This document shows, piece after piece, positions 23,631-35,169 of a stretch of DNA of 64,000 nucleotides; within the stretch, counting starts at the first letter, position 1, and every line of letters starts with the position of its first letter. A program made the translations under genes and the position numbers. The stretch comes from Bagarius yarrelli. Its lineage: Eukaryota > Chordata > Actinopteri > Siluriformes > Sisoridae. The DNA is taken from the NCBI GenBank assembly GCA_005784505.1, contig VCAZ01000126.1:206001-270000 (forward strand), in the 5' to 3' direction. The notes below the pieces were generated by a model, which saw only the letters and a list, made by a program, of their open reading frames with translations, did no database searches and was not told the DNA's origin.

Positions 23631-25312
23631 TTTCACTGTATATAATAATCAAGTCAAAAAATGTACAGTACTACAGTGAATAAAGCAAAAAAAATTGTCT
23701 GTACTTGGCCAAAAGGCTGACCTACATTAGATCTTACACAGGAAACGTTCTTCATATTCCAGCACGGGCTAAACAGCAGCGCAGCGCAAAAAACTTTGAT
23801 TAAAAATAATTGCTCATCTATTTTAGTGTGTTTACAGGCTTAAAGCATAAAATATATATACCTACTATGGGACACTGAAAAATTCCTCTTTAAATTCTAA
23901 TTTCTAATTTCTAGTGCTGATTAAATTTACCTAATCGACTTTCTTAATTTCTTATTCACCTTGGAAAAAAAAATTGTGTGTGATTTTACCAGAAATAGGA
24001 TAAAAGAAATAAGTAAAATACAACAAATTTTAATAATGAAGCTTGAAATAAAACAAATTGTATAGAAAAACGATTATATTTTTTAACATTCGGCAGCGTA
24101 AATTATACATTACCGTCGTTCCAAGCTGCAGTCATTACTCTCAAATGTTAAGAAAATATTCACTGCAACCGACACAATAGTCAATTAGGGTCTGTATTCA
24201 ACATGCGTCCGCTTTGATCACCAACATTTCCATCATCCCCATCGAGCAAAGTAACAATTTGTGTCGTTGCCATGACAAACTGGAATCTTCTGTAATTTTT
24301 GAATGAGCTCGCTAATTTGGATTCCTTTTTTTTTTTTTTCCTTCGTCCGTCTCTCTGTGATAACTAAATTATCATGCTAGATCTCGCTTTTGAAAGCTAG
24401 TTACATCTCCGGGGGATTACGCTTCAGCCTTTCAATGAGGTTTTGTCTTTAAACAAGCAGTAATAAAGCTGAAAGACGTGTAACTATATAAATCAGTGTT
24501 TTTTTTTTCCAAACCGTGTGATTGCAGTGTATTTTATTTAAAGCATATGTGTATATTTTGTGTGCGACCGTGGATAAAAGATCTCACAAGTCTACAAAGT
24601 AAAATGAATAAGGAGTTAGGTGGTGTGAAAAAGAATCAGGAAAGAAGTGAATTATCCATAAATAGAAGCTGATCTGAAATCTAACCTTGGCCAAGTTTTC
24701 CTTGAGTGCAAGGTAAAGAGGTTTGACTTCCTGCTTCTTCATCTGTGTCTCCTTGGATTTCCTAGATGGTCCGATGCTCATTAAATGCCCTAAGTGTATT
24801 TGCTCTAATATCCTTCCACCATTAGTCCATTCTCACTTTCGTTTTTTAAAGCCTCTGTGTCTCCAGCTTCTGTCTCTGGTCCAAAAGATCAGACCACACA
24901 AAGGCTTCTTTCAAAATCTACGTCTTAAATACGACATCATTGAGAGGCTTAAATCCGCCAAAAAACAGTCTGTCAGGCCGTCCTCTAAGAAAACGGGTGA
25001 AATGATAAGGTTGGTCCAAAGCGTAATTCCTTTGGGCAACAACCCCCTCAATTCTTCAATCTCCCCCAATCTCAAAGCCAGATTTCTGTTTTCCAGTTCG
25101 CCATGTGGTCGTTTTGGTAATTGGCAAAACAAAAAGTTTTCTCCAGAAATCTTTCAATATTCTTTTTTTTTTTTTTTTTTTTTTTTTCCTTCATTTTCAG
25201 ATTGACAGTTGGCGTGTTTGTGTTGTTAACGGCGTCTCCGTCGACCACCGGGTCAAGCTGCTTGCCGAGATGTCTCAATTAGTTTTCTTTCCAACAGCTT
25301 CTGGAGGCTTTT
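23631..25312. other. Non-coding, AT-rich
   Basis: T runs lie near 24328-24340 and 25162-25187. A 160-codon frame at 24723-25205 ends in a poly-Phe stretch made by the T run. It has no domain, and overlapping frames occur on the other strand, so I do not call a gene. Confidence 0.4.
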
Positions 25313-25319
25313 TTGTGTG

Positions 25320-25350
<31 letters not shown>
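25313..25350. repeat. (TG)n microsatellite
   Basis: TG units with a short TTTT interruption and about 13 uninterrupted units at the end. Confidence 0.9.
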
Positions 25351-26284
25351 CATTTCCCCAGTTCCCAGAAGTACTGTTGCAGTTTGTTATTACTTTACCA
25401 TACTTGTCTACTAGTGTCAGACTCGTCGATGTCAGAAAAACTTCAGCAAGCGCACTGTTTGTTTATTGTCAGTCGTCTCGCTGAACGATATTGAGTACAA
25501 AATTCTTTCATATCCTTCCTGGGTGATGCCGAGATTAGATTTTTTATAAGTCTAGCAAAGATCAGCCTGTATTGGAGTCCATCATGATTTTCTTGATTCT
25601 TTTGTTTCAGTTACGGCTTTCATCATTGAGTTCAGTGTTGTTACCCAAACTGTAGCTACGCTTTAAAGACATTGCATATTTTCGTACTATATCGTATATA
25701 AACGAGTATGTAAAGCTGGTAGTATGTCCGAATCCTTATGCAAAAAGGCAAAGTTCCCACTTCTGCCCGGATTTTGAAGAATGCACGAGCTTGCAGGAAA
25801 AATGACTTGGAAGTACTTCAGAAACACACCGTTGTTTTCTTGTAGTTCAGTCGTACTTGTTTTTTATCCAAGTTAAACATTTTTCAACTCGAATTCGTGT
25901 CGCTGATTTTGTATGTTATGTGGCGGAAGAAAATCCCGACTTAAATGTAGAAAGTACTTATGTATTTGATTGATAATAACAATCGGGATCCCCTAAGGGA
26001 TGCCAAATATTAGCTATTTTTTCCCCATTCACTTATACATATTCACATCAGTTTGCGATTTTATTTCGATTCATTTAATAAATTACTGAATAAATTATTG
26101 AAAATATTCCAAACTACATGAAAAATCTAAACCGAAAGTATCACAGTTCCTACTCTTTTTCCTGATTTTCTCATGACTTTGCGACAGGAATATGAACACA
26201 GATTTGAAGACACCCCTCCCCCCCTTTAAATTTTCGGTATTTATTTATGCATAACAAACTCAACCTTTTGACCTCTTATAACTA
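25351..26284. other. Non-coding, no recognisable feature
   Basis: AT-rich DNA without a recognised family, RNA or exon. Confidence 0.45.
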
Positions 26285-26420
26285 CTCATAGATGTGGCAT
26301 CGAGGCTAGCTAATAATGATGGAGCCTCTAATTGGGAGACATTTATTGCTGACACAACCAGCGCTCACACTGATGACGGATGCAATTTTCAAAGTTCTGC
26401 CCTTGAGGCAAGATGAGAAA
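26285..26420. other. Candidate conserved non-coding element
   Basis: Dense, repeat-free block with GCTAGCTAATAATGATGG, CCTCTAATTGGGAG and CACTGATGACGGATGC, bounded on the right by a 24-base T run. The texture resembles a vertebrate enhancer core. It is unverified. Confidence 0.3.
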
Positions 26421-26974
26421 AAAATCATTAATTACATCAGATTTTTTTTTTTTTTTTTTTTTTTTATACTTTCCAAACTCTTTAGATCTCACACACTTTG
26501 CAGTCAAAGATTATAGAAAGGTTGGCGGTAAAGGTTGTGTGGTAGAACCCAGAAGGTTGTAGGGTTAGGTTAGGGTCCTTAGTTCTAACTTACTTTAGAA
26601 TAAATGTATTTAATGAATGAATATTATGATGTTAAATACGAAAATGATGATTTGGCCTTAAGCACGAGTTAAAGTTTGGTCAAATCAGCCGAAACTTTTA
26701 GAAACTTAGTAAAAATTATCATTTGGGTGGAAACACAACTTTAAAAATTTGTTTTAAAACGCTATCTGTATTTTTAAGTAAAGTAAAGTAGTGTTTTCAG
26801 TTTTTTAGTAAACCTTTAATCAGCCAATAAACTCTTTTAGTATAAAGAAATAGAAAAATAATTTCACTAAGAAAGGATTTTATGTAAAATTTATAAATGT
26901 ATTTCTTCGAGTTAAAAGTGATTCATTTTAAACGCATTTCCGTTTAAATATTCAACTCTGTAAAGTTATACAGA

Positions 26975-27103
26975 TTTTTACATTTACAACATAGCAGTTG
27001 GGGGTTATAGCTCCTGCTCAGATGCCCGAAGGGTGGCTGCTTGGTGGTGCTAGAAATTGACCCCTATTAGCAGTCCAACCGCTTAACCACTGCGCTACAA
27101 CTC
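26975..27103 (-). mobile_element. tRNA-derived SINE, shortened body
   Basis: In reverse: TTTACATTTACAACATAGC, then GTTGGGGGTTATAGCTCC, CTCAGATGCCCGAAGGGTGG, GGTGGTGCTAGAAATTGACC and CGCTTAACCACTGCGCTAC (box A). The part of the tail between ACATTTACA and CAGTTGGG is deleted. Confidence 0.8.
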
Positions 27104-27376
27104 GTTAAATAATCCTATTTATCCCTTTTAATTAATGTTTCACCTGGTTGATAGAGGTTAGAGGACAGTTGGGGTAATATTATAGACTACAAAAGCAAGG
27201 TAAAATTGTAGCAATTCAGAGCTACTTTATGCTCAATAGAAGGCTAGCATGGAAGGCTAGGGGGTTTTAATGAAATATTAAGATAAATGTAATAATAATA
27301 AATCAGTTACAGAATATCGATACACTATCATCATCCCGATTCCAAAATTTACCACATTCCATAAACATGTATGTTA

Positions 27377-27577
27377 GATTGTTTGGTGATTCTAAATTGC
27401 GCATAGGAGTGAGTGTAAGTGTGTGTGTGTGGCCCTGTGATGGACTGGCGACCTGTCCACGGTGTCCCCCTCCTGCCCTTTTGCCCTTTCAGAGACGGCT
27501 GGGATAGACTCCAGCAGATCCCTGTGACCCTAAATTAGGTAATAAACAAGTATAGAAAATGGATGAATGAATGAATG
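27377..27577 (+). mobile_element. L2-like LINE 3' end
   Basis: Contains TTCTAAATTGCGCATAGGAG, GGCCCTGTGATGGACTGGCG, ACCTGTCCACGGTGTCCCCC, GGCTGGGATAGACTCCAGC and an ATGGATGAATGAATGAATG tail. This block order is a very common vertebrate LINE 3' UTR signature with a short tandem tail. L2-clade assignment is from memory of the pattern. Only the 3' UTR remains. Confidence 0.7.
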
Positions 27578-27694
27578 TATACTAAATGAAAATATCGATA
27601 CACTATCGTAATAAAAAAAAATCACAATAGTTACCTGTATCGATACTTTTACACAGCTCTACGAGTACAAATACCTAAAGAAAATTCCCTATTA

Positions 27695-27790
27695 GAATTA
27701 AGGGTTAAGGGACTTGCTCAGGGACCCAGCAGTGGTAGCACTGAGAATTAAACCTCCGATCTTTTTATCAGCAGCCTAAAACACTTATCA
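27695..27790 (-). mobile_element. tRNA-derived SINE, body fragment
   Basis: In reverse: GGGTTAAGGGACTTGCTCAG, GGACCCAGCAGTGGTAGC, GAGAATTAAACCTCCGATC and a decayed head. Both the tail and box A are lost. Confidence 0.75.
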
Positions 27791-27979
27791 GGTTTTTGTG
27801 AAGTGTTATGAGCTGGTAAGTATGAGACGCTGCTGCTTTTAACTTCTCCTCGAAAGCTGCTGGTTCTCACTTTTTCCTTTGTGCTTGTTCCGATGCGACA
27901 GGCGAGAGCCTTGCTTTTTAATTTAAGCTGCCCGTTGTGTTTTTGTTCAGTACTGTAACCCTGGGAAGCTGATAGTGAC

Positions 27980-28021
<42 letters not shown>
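27980..28021. repeat. (GA)n microsatellite
   Basis: About 20 GA units with two short interruptions. Confidence 0.9.
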
Positions 28022-28022
<1 letters not shown>

Positions 28023-28171
28023 CTATTACTTTATTATCTCCTACAGGAATGATTTCCAGGGCGCCACTTCTTTCCTCTGCACAGCTTTATGCGACTCACT
28101 AATAAAACAATTATGTGTTAGAGAAGGAAAATAATCGTGCTCATGTTTTATACAAAACGGAAAGAAAGTGA

Positions 28172-28355
28172 AAACTCAGTGGTTTAAGATGTTTTTAATA
28201 AGAGGAAGATTGTGGGTTCAGGATGTAGCACCACCAAACTGGGCCCCAGGCCCAGGAGAAAGGCCCTTAACTGCTTAGTTAAAGTAAAAAAAGAGGATTA
28301 AGGTCGGTTACTCTGTATAAAGGTGTCTACCAAAAGCCAGAAACGTCCGTGTAGA
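28172..28355 (+). mobile_element. tRNA-derived SINE, near full length, diverged
   Basis: AACTCAGTGGTTTAAGATG (box A region), GGAAGATTGTGGGTTCAGG (box B region), ACTGGGCCCCAGGCCCAGG, AAAGGCCCTTAACTGC and a diverged tail GTGTCTACCAAAAGCCAG. The central GGGCCC block has a small internal duplication. Confidence 0.75.
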
Positions 28356-28799
28356 AATTGGTATCAACGTATTAAAGATGTCGTCAGTGATTTTGTCAGA
28401 CGGTTGAGTTGATAAATGCGATTTATGGGTCCAACGTTGTTTTGTAAGGGGATTTTTTTTTTAGTCACTGCCTCCATCCTGCATGATTCCACCACTTTCT
28501 CTGTTTAAAGCCCCCGATATTTTTCCTTATATATTTGCTTCGAGTTTTTATTCCCTTTCTTTTTCTGTTTGTATCGTTCATAAATAAAATAACGACTCCC
28601 TGTACAATGGAACCGAATAATCTTTAAACTCTACAAGTTTTTTTTCTATACCATCACCATAAGTCTATGAATATAAAGCCGTGAAACTGCAGGAAATGGA
28701 ATTAAACGTTGATCGCCACTGTAAGAAGTATTCTAGTAATGTGACTGTTATTAATGCATACTTTAATATGCGATCGTATCTACTGTAAATTTCCCATTT

Positions 28800-29070
28800 T
28801 AACCTCGTTCGCGGTCGGAATGTGTGCATTCGGTCCCTGGGCTCTAGTCTTATCTCTCTTTAATTTGCTTCATGTTCACACTGAGTAGTCCATTGCTTTG
28901 CCCGCCGAGTCCCTCTGACATTTCTTGGCCCTCCCCTTTTCTTTGCCATAGGCTGTGTGATAGCTCAGTTAAATCGCTATAAGGAGATTTATGACTCTCG
29001 CGCCAGATACGTTAGCGGCAGCTTGTTGGTACTTTGCTGCCGAGAGGCTGTTGTTTCGAAAGATGTAACG
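28800..29070. other. Candidate conserved non-coding element
   Basis: Repeat-free, more GC-balanced than its flanks, with CTCTTTAATTTGCTTCATG, CTTTGCCATAGGCTGTG and CAGATACGTTAGCGGCAGC. Overlapping 67- and 78-codon frames on opposite strands do not look like an exon. The call is by texture only. Confidence 0.25.
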
Positions 29071-29405
29071 CGTTTCAAAGATGGCGATGAGAAGAAGTTG
29101 GAGGAGGATCCTGGGAACGAACATGGCTGCCAAGAGCCAGAGGGTTTGAATCACTTTTAGTTGAATGTGTGTTGATTGAAATGAGGCCACAGCTTGTAGA
29201 TCCAACGCCTTGAGTCACCGTGGCCTTCAAATTGCAGTCACATGATATTAGTTAAACATCTCGCTCCTGGACAGGAAGTCAGGCTGGTTTACTTAAGCGA
29301 CCTGATCGCCATAAAACTAGTAAAAATAAGTCAATTAAGAATTCAGTTATTTTTATTCATTATAATCCTTTCCTGTTATTTAGTTTTCTTTGCTGGTGTT
29401 TTTAG

Positions 29406-29550
29406 GTAAGGTGGTAGTTTGGTGGGCTGATAATCGGAAGATTGTGGATTAGATTCCCACCAAGTTCCGGCCTCTAAATGCTAATTTTTATTAATTAAAT
29501 ATATGTAGGTCTCTCTGGACAAGGGCGTCTGCCAAATGCCGTAATTATAA
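29406..29550 (+). mobile_element. tRNA-derived SINE, internally deleted
   Basis: GGTGGTAGTTTGGTGGGCTG (head), GGAAGATTGTGGATTAGATT, then directly a CTCTAAATGCTAATTTTT junction and the tail CTGGACAAGGGCGTCTGCC. The conserved GGGCCCCTGAGCAAGG centre is deleted. Confidence 0.75.
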
Positions 29551-29696
29551 TCGTTTTTAGATTTGAGGAATCCAATTAATCAGCCACGCTGTTGTATTTA
29601 CTCGATGTTGCATTATTAATTCAATGTGGACAAAAAAAAAAAAGAACCACTGGATGTTTAACTATGCAGAAAAATAAATATTAGTATTCAGTAATA

Positions 29697-29856
29697 ATAC
29701 ACCCTTATCCACAGCTTCTCAAGTTTATCTCATTGTTTGATCAATATGAGGGTTAAGGGCCTTGCTCAGGGGCCCAGCAGGGGCACCTTGATCCTGGGAA
29801 TCGAACCTTTAATTATTATTAGTCCAACACTTTACCCAGTAAGCTACCATTTCCCT
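29697..29856 (-). mobile_element. tRNA-derived SINE, near full length
   Basis: In reverse: ACACCCTTATCCACAGC, GAGGGTTAAGGGCCTTGCTC, AGGGGCCCAGCAGGGGCAC, CTGGGAATCGAACCTTTAA (box B) and CCCAGTAAGCTACCATTTCC (box A). Body and head are well kept, and the extreme tail is worn. Confidence 0.85.
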
Positions 29857-30239
29857 TCCATATTTCTGTACAGCACCGTAAGTAAAATGATTCGAAAGGT
29901 ATAAATGACTCCTTCATTTTGTCTCAATTCGATATTGAATATTTTTTTTTTTCGACAGCCCTAGTACACACTTTGCTGCTCTCGTCAAGGCTGTTTCATT
30001 GTTACAAGCCCAAGGAGGCAAATAACAACCCTAACCTTACTCCAAGGAAACAGAATAAAGGAGGTAAACGTAATAAAGTGCACGCTATACCAACACAATG
30101 AATTAATATGATATAAAATAAACAAACTCCTGCGTGAACAATATCCCGCAAAGACTTCTGTTGTATAGCTGTTAATATAAAACGCATTATTGTGCAGAAG
30201 CAACACAACACGTATCTTAGCCTCCACAGCCTCGTTATT

Positions 30240-30560
30240 CCGAACACTGCTGTCCCTATTAAGCTATAGAAAACCTGGCTAACCTTGTCGGGCATAGCGA
30301 AGGCACCAGCCCATTTTTCTTGTTTTCCCTGTCCATAATTCAAAAGAATCTAACACTGAGGAAGTGTATGAGCTTTTTAGCAGGCTGTCCCTGTCTACAT
30401 AATCAGGGTGGAAGGTCATACAGGCGGCCCTCCGTACCGCATGCCCTTGAAAACTGATGCCGGTGTTTATATCGACAGTCCTGACCGGAGGCGGCTGATG
30501 GACGAGGAAAATAGGCCTTTTGCTCACACGTGAAATACCGTCGCTGTTTTATCTGAACTA
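30240..30560. other. Candidate conserved non-coding element
   Basis: About 320 bp of repeat-free, balanced sequence with GTCTACATAATCAGGGTGG, GGTCATACAGGCGGCCCTCC and TGGACGAGGAAAATAGGCC. Minus-strand frames of 80-113 codons cross it in two registers, without motifs. It may be an enhancer or an undetected exon; neither is established. Confidence 0.25.
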
Positions 30561-30984
30561 TAAATCGGTGGCTCAAGTTTGTGGGTTTTTTTGGGGTTTT
30601 TTTTATAATGGGGGGGTGATTGTAATTCTTGTTCGAATAGCCAGCTAGTAAATATTAAATCCGGAGTGGCGTGTGCAGAAATAACAAGGCTAATTTATGC
30701 TGATGTTGTACCGAAAACACTTTGCACACACCGTCAGAGTCCAGGTTTCCATAAACAATCCCCAATCACTGCTAGTCTAAGAGTTGGTCGCTTTAACTGT
30801 CTCGGATTGGTTTTATAAGACACACTTTGCTAAGTTTTATGGCCACGAAGAAAAGGAATGGGCTCTGAATCAAAAAGAAGAAGAAGAAGAATCTTGCCGA
30901 CTTTGCTGTCCCTCGGATGGGAATTTTTTTCAAAGCCACAATTATCCAGAGTGATTTGTGGTTTAAATCCAAACAGATTCTGTC

Positions 30985-31192
30985 TGTTTCACTGTTGTTG
31001 GGTTCAAGCCCCACCACCGGCAACCACTGTTGGTCAACCATGGGCAACCACTGTCCTTGAGCAAGACCCTTAACCCTTCCTGCTCTCATGGCTGACCCTG
31101 CACTCGAACCCCCAACTTACTAAGATGGGATATGCGGAAAAAAGAATTTCACTGTGCTGTAAAAAAGTATATGTGACAAAATAAAGAAACTC
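30985..31192 (+). mobile_element. tRNA-derived SINE, second tail type
   Basis: It has GGGTTCAAGCCCCACCACC (box B) and CTTGAGCAAGACCCTTAACC like the main family. The 3' half differs: CATGGCTGACCCTGCACTCG, CCAACTTACTAAGATGGG, GAATTTCACTGTGCTGTA and GTGACAAAATAAAG. This is a second SINE family, or the same head on another LINE-type tail. A local duplication of GGCAACCACTGT sits at 31019 and 31043. Confidence 0.75.
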
Positions 31193-31729
31193 TGACGGAC
31201 ATTAAGGTGAGGGTTAAAGATAGCAAGTATGTTAGGATCCAAATTTGGAAAACGTTTGACAGGAGGACAGTGTGTTGACATGTGGTAATGTTTCTAGATC
31301 GGAATGTGGATTGGTGAAAAAAATTACGCTGCAATCTGATTAATATCTCTCTGTTGGATGACTACGCCCGACTCCTACTTCCATTTCGCATTTATTTACA
31401 TAATCTTTAGGGTTGAAATTTAAAGCGCACAAGTTGCCAGTTATTCTAGACTAAAAATCCTCTCAATTGTTACCCCTTTAATTTGTTGCTGACACTAGAG
31501 ATTCTATCTGTAAAAGGCAAAATAAACATTTGCATCTTTGCAGGAGCTTTTTGGGAGCACAAATCAGAATGGAGAAGCACTTTGTTATAAAGTATTTAAC
31601 GTGTAAATATTAGATATCCGTCGGTGCCAAAACCCACACGTTCCTGACTGGAATTATTGTCTTATGTCTCCAAAAACACAGTCATTAAACATCAATAAAC
31701 AATAAGAAACGACATCCTGAGGCATTCGG
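31193..31729. other. Non-coding, no recognisable feature
   Basis: AT-rich DNA without recognised repeats. A minus-strand 61-codon frame has no support. Confidence 0.45.
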
Positions 31730-32250
31730 GTTGAGACGTTGCTCACTGCTCTTCACACACAGGTAAGTGTTTCATCTTCAATCTCCGTCTCATGCTGAAG
31801 TGACCACGCTCGGGTTCAACCCCAGACGCACACATCAGCTCAGAACTTCCTTAAAGCGTTCGTCTCTGCCGGCTGCGAGCTCATCAGAGCGCGGCACCTC
31901 AGACAGCGGTCCTCCGCTCGCCGAATATAAAAGGTGTCACGCTGCTTCTCTCTATTTGCAAATGTTTTTGAAGCCATTTGATTGAAATGGTAATGGAAGC
32001 ATCTGTGGTTTCTTTCCGTGCAGCTGTCGGTCAGACTTCTGCTTATTTGATAAACACCCACGCTGTTCATCTGAGCAATTATTTGACTCGGGAGCTTCGC
32101 TTGTCTTTTTCAGTTAGCATCTCGTTTTTCTTGGTGGGAATTCTGCATGACAGGGTTGCAAGGGTACGAAAAATCAACCCAGTCAGCGAGGAACAGCGAA
32201 TAACGCGCGAAGTTGCAGGGAATAAGATCAAGGTCAAATATTTTTCCAGG
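31730..32250. other. Candidate conserved non-coding element
   Basis: Balanced, repeat-free DNA with GTGACCACGCTCGGGTTC, TTTGATTGAAATGGTAATGG and TTATTTGATAAACACCCACG (a forkhead-like TAAACA core). Frames on both strands (119 codons plus, 76 codons minus) overlap and none shows a domain. Confidence 0.25.
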
Positions 32251-32399
32251 ACAAACAGCTTCTGTGCTTTATTTGTTTTGTTCAGCACATGTCATCATCT
32301 ACTTATAGCAGCTATAATCAGTTCCTTGTTTATGTAAAATATTTGTTTAAAAGTTGTACATTTACATCACTAGCATATTTTAGCCGTCCTACTTAGATC

Positions 32400-32470
32400 T
32401 CTTTTTTTTTTTTATCCAACTGTACAGGTGAGGGTTGGGGGCCTTGATCAGGTGCCCCACAGTGAGCAAG
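32400..32470 (-). mobile_element. tRNA-derived SINE fragment abutting an array
   Basis: Minus-strand SINE centre: ATCCAACTGTACAGGTGAGG, GGTTGGGGGCCTTGATCAGG and TGCCCCACAGTGAGCAAG. A poly(T) run lies on the left and the CCCTTAACCC array starts immediately on the right. Confidence 0.6.
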
Positions 32471-32479
32471 CCCAAAAGA

Positions 32480-33900
32480 CTTTTTCAACCTTTTATTCCC
32501 TTAAACCTTAATTTTCTTTACCCTTCATTTCCGTAACCATTTATCTCACTTAACCCTAACTTTTATTAACACTTTATTCCCTTAACCCCTTATTCCTTTA
32601 ACCCCTTATTCCCTTAATCCCTCTTTTCCTCAACCTTTTATTCCTGTGACCCTTTATTACCTTATCCTTTTAATTACCTTCAACTTTTTTCCCTTAACCC
32701 TTTATTCCCTTACCCTGTTATTCCCTTAACCCTTTATTCCCTTACCCTGTTATTCCCTTAACCCTTTATTCCTTTACCGTGTTATTCCCATACCCTTTTA
32801 TTCTCTTATCATTTTATTCTCTTAACCTTTTTTATCTTAACCCTTCATTTCTTTAACCATTTATTCCCTTAACCCTTCATTCCCTTAACCCCTTATTCCC
32901 TTAATCCCTTTTTCCTTAATCCCTTTTTCCTCAACCTTTTATTCCTGTGACCCTTTATTACCTTATCCTTTTAATTACCTTCAACTTTTTTCCCTTACCC
33001 TTAACCCTTTATTCCCTTTTATTCCCTTACCCTGTTATTCCCTTAACCCTTTATTCCCTTACCCTGTTATTCCCTTAACCCTTTATTCCCTTACCCTGTT
33101 TATTCCCATATTCCATACCCTTTTATTCTCTTATCATTTTATTCTCTTAACCTTTTTTATCTTAACCCTTCATTTCTTTAACCATTTATTCCCTTAACCC
33201 TTCATTCCCTTAACCCCTTATTCCCTTAATCCCTTTTTCCTTAATTCCTTTTTCCTCAACCTTTTATTCCTGTGACCCTTTATTACCTTATCCTTTTAAT
33301 TACCTTCAACTTTTTCCCTTAACCCTTTATTCCCTTACCCTGTTATTCCCTTAACCCTTTATTCCCTTACCCTGTTATTCCCTTAACCCTTTATTCCCTT
33401 ACCCTGTTATTCCCTTAACCCTCTATTACCATACCCTTTTATTCTCTTAACCTTTTATTCCCTTAACCATTTATTCCCTTAATCCTTCATTCCCTTAATC
33501 CTTCATTTCCTTAACCATTTATTCCCTTAACCCTTAATTCCCTTAACTATGTATTCCCTTAACTCCAAATTTTCTTAAACCTTTAATTCTTAACCATTTG
33601 TTTCTTTAACCCTAAAATTTCTTAACCTTTTATTCCCTTAAACTTTTATTACCTTAAGCCTTTATTCCCTTAACCTTTTATTCCTTTAACCCTTTAACCC
33701 TTCCTAAATTTTCTTAAGCCCTTATTCCCTTAACCCTTTATTCCCCTGACCCTAAATTTTCTTAACCCTTCATTCCCTTAATCCTAAATTTTCTTAAACT
33801 TTTATTCCCTCAACCATTTGTTCCTTCAACCCGAACGTTTCTTAACCTTTCATTTCCTTAACCATTTATTCCCTTAATCTTTTATTTCTTTAACCCTATT
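32480..33900. repeat. CCCTTAACCC/TTTATT higher-order minisatellite
   Basis: A 1.4 kb array of roughly 14-17 bp monomers (TTATTCCCTTAACCC, with variants TTATTCCCTTACCCTG). It carries a longer-range repeat: a block starting CCTCAACCTTTTATTCCTG recurs at 32628, 32929 and 33254, i.e. 301 and 325 bp apart, with matching downstream text. TAACCC is a permutation of the vertebrate telomere unit, but true CCCTAA tandem runs are absent. Right of 33480 the copies become more diverged (AAATTTTCTT variants). Confidence 0.95.
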
Positions 33901-33903
33901 TTT

Positions 33904-33981
33904 TTTCAACCCTTTATTTGTAGGGTTGAAAGTATAAATGGTTTTTTAAAAAAACAAAGTTTAATGGAATAAAGGGTTAAA
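33904..33981. repeat. Inverted repeat at the array end
   Basis: TTTCAACCCT at 33904-33913 pairs perfectly with AGGGTTGAAA at 33922-33931 across an 8-base loop. At 33966-33981 GGAATAAAGGGTTAAA is the array monomer in opposite orientation. The array thus ends in a short inversion. Confidence 0.8.
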
Positions 33982-34789
33982 TTCTTATATTCATTTACTT
34001 TGTTAAAAATTAATCACCATGAGACTTGGCAGACCCACAGTTACAGGACATTACTTTTTTCTTTGTCTTGTCCTTTTTTTTTTTCCCACTCTCCCACCCA
34101 CATCCACGTTCCGCACTAAGCTTCACCAAATAACAAAGCCGTCGCTTTATTATTTCATTGCAATGAATTCCTTGACACTCACAGATGCTTCCTTACTATT
34201 TTTTTTTCTCTCCAAGCTTTCAATAAAGAAACATAATACGCCTACCCCCACCAACCCCCACACATTAAACCACCCGTGAAGTTCTGATACGTTGGAAACA
34301 TTTCTTTATTTATTTTTTCCACAACACAGCCTAAAGTTTGGATCAAACAAAAGCACTTCTGTTGGTTCTTTTTTGCTTTTTTTTTAAATTTTGAAATAAT
34401 TGCATAATTGCGTTGTAGTGTTTTTCTTCTTCTTTTTTTTTTCCCATTTTTTTGTTTCACCGTTATCTCCGTATGACCCTGCAGTCCCAGGTTGAGAGTC
34501 ATTACCCACAATTTCAGCAACAACCCTTATTGTTGGATGTAGTGTTCTTATTTTACACACTAAATTAATTTGGAGATGCACCGATGCTGTGCTAGTCTCC
34601 CGGCAGGCTAATTTCTCTGCTGAATCCAAATAAGATTATTAAGGTGAACTCTGATAAATGCGCTATTATGGGTTTTTTTTTTTTTTTTTTTTTTTTTTTG
34701 GCAAACCAATCATCATCCCACTTGTGCAATAACAAAAAAAAAACACCACTAAACAACAACTCTGCGTACAGCTTCTAAACACAATACAG
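33982..34789. other. Non-coding, homopolymer-rich
   Basis: Several T runs, the longest 27 bases at 34673-34699, and A runs. No gene or recognised repeat family was seen. Confidence 0.4.
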
Positions 34790-35060
34790 TGTCAACATGG
34801 ATGGCAATGTTAGTCAATTTATTCTGTGCCGCGCACGCTTATTAAAGCGACGCTCGCCTCCTGTCCCTCTGGGAGGTCGGCGCGTTATTAAAACATGTTT
34901 GTGTTTTCTCATCACAAAAATATTTTGTTTGTGTTGTGTATAAATGGAAATTAATTATACATCTGCAGGCGACGGTTCCGTTGGACGGTTAGTCGGATAC
35001 TTTGAGGCGTTCCGCTGCGCTGCATTAAAAGCCTGTTCGCTTTTATCATCATCTCTATTA
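34790..35060. other. Candidate conserved non-coding element
   Basis: Repeat-free sequence with TATTAAAGCGACGCTCGCC, TGGAAATTAATTATACATC and GCATTAAAAGCCTGTTCGC, between homopolymer-rich flanks. The call is by texture only. Confidence 0.25.
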
Positions 35061-35169
35061 AAAACATAGACCTGTTTGACTTAAAAAATGACCACATGAC
35101 AAGAAGGTGGTGGGTTTTTATTTATTTTTTTAAACACCTTATATTATTTTACATTCTACCACGGTAGCT

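Noticed and set aside
23640..23700. Possible inverted-repeat element
   Set aside because: Short CTACAGTGAA/CACTG matches only; no terminal structure or flank duplication.
24723..25205. 160-codon frame
   Set aside because: Ends in poly-Phe from a T run, no domain, opposite-strand frames overlap it.
32480..33900. True interstitial telomere
   Set aside because: No consecutive CCCTAA units; only the TAACCC permutation within longer monomers.
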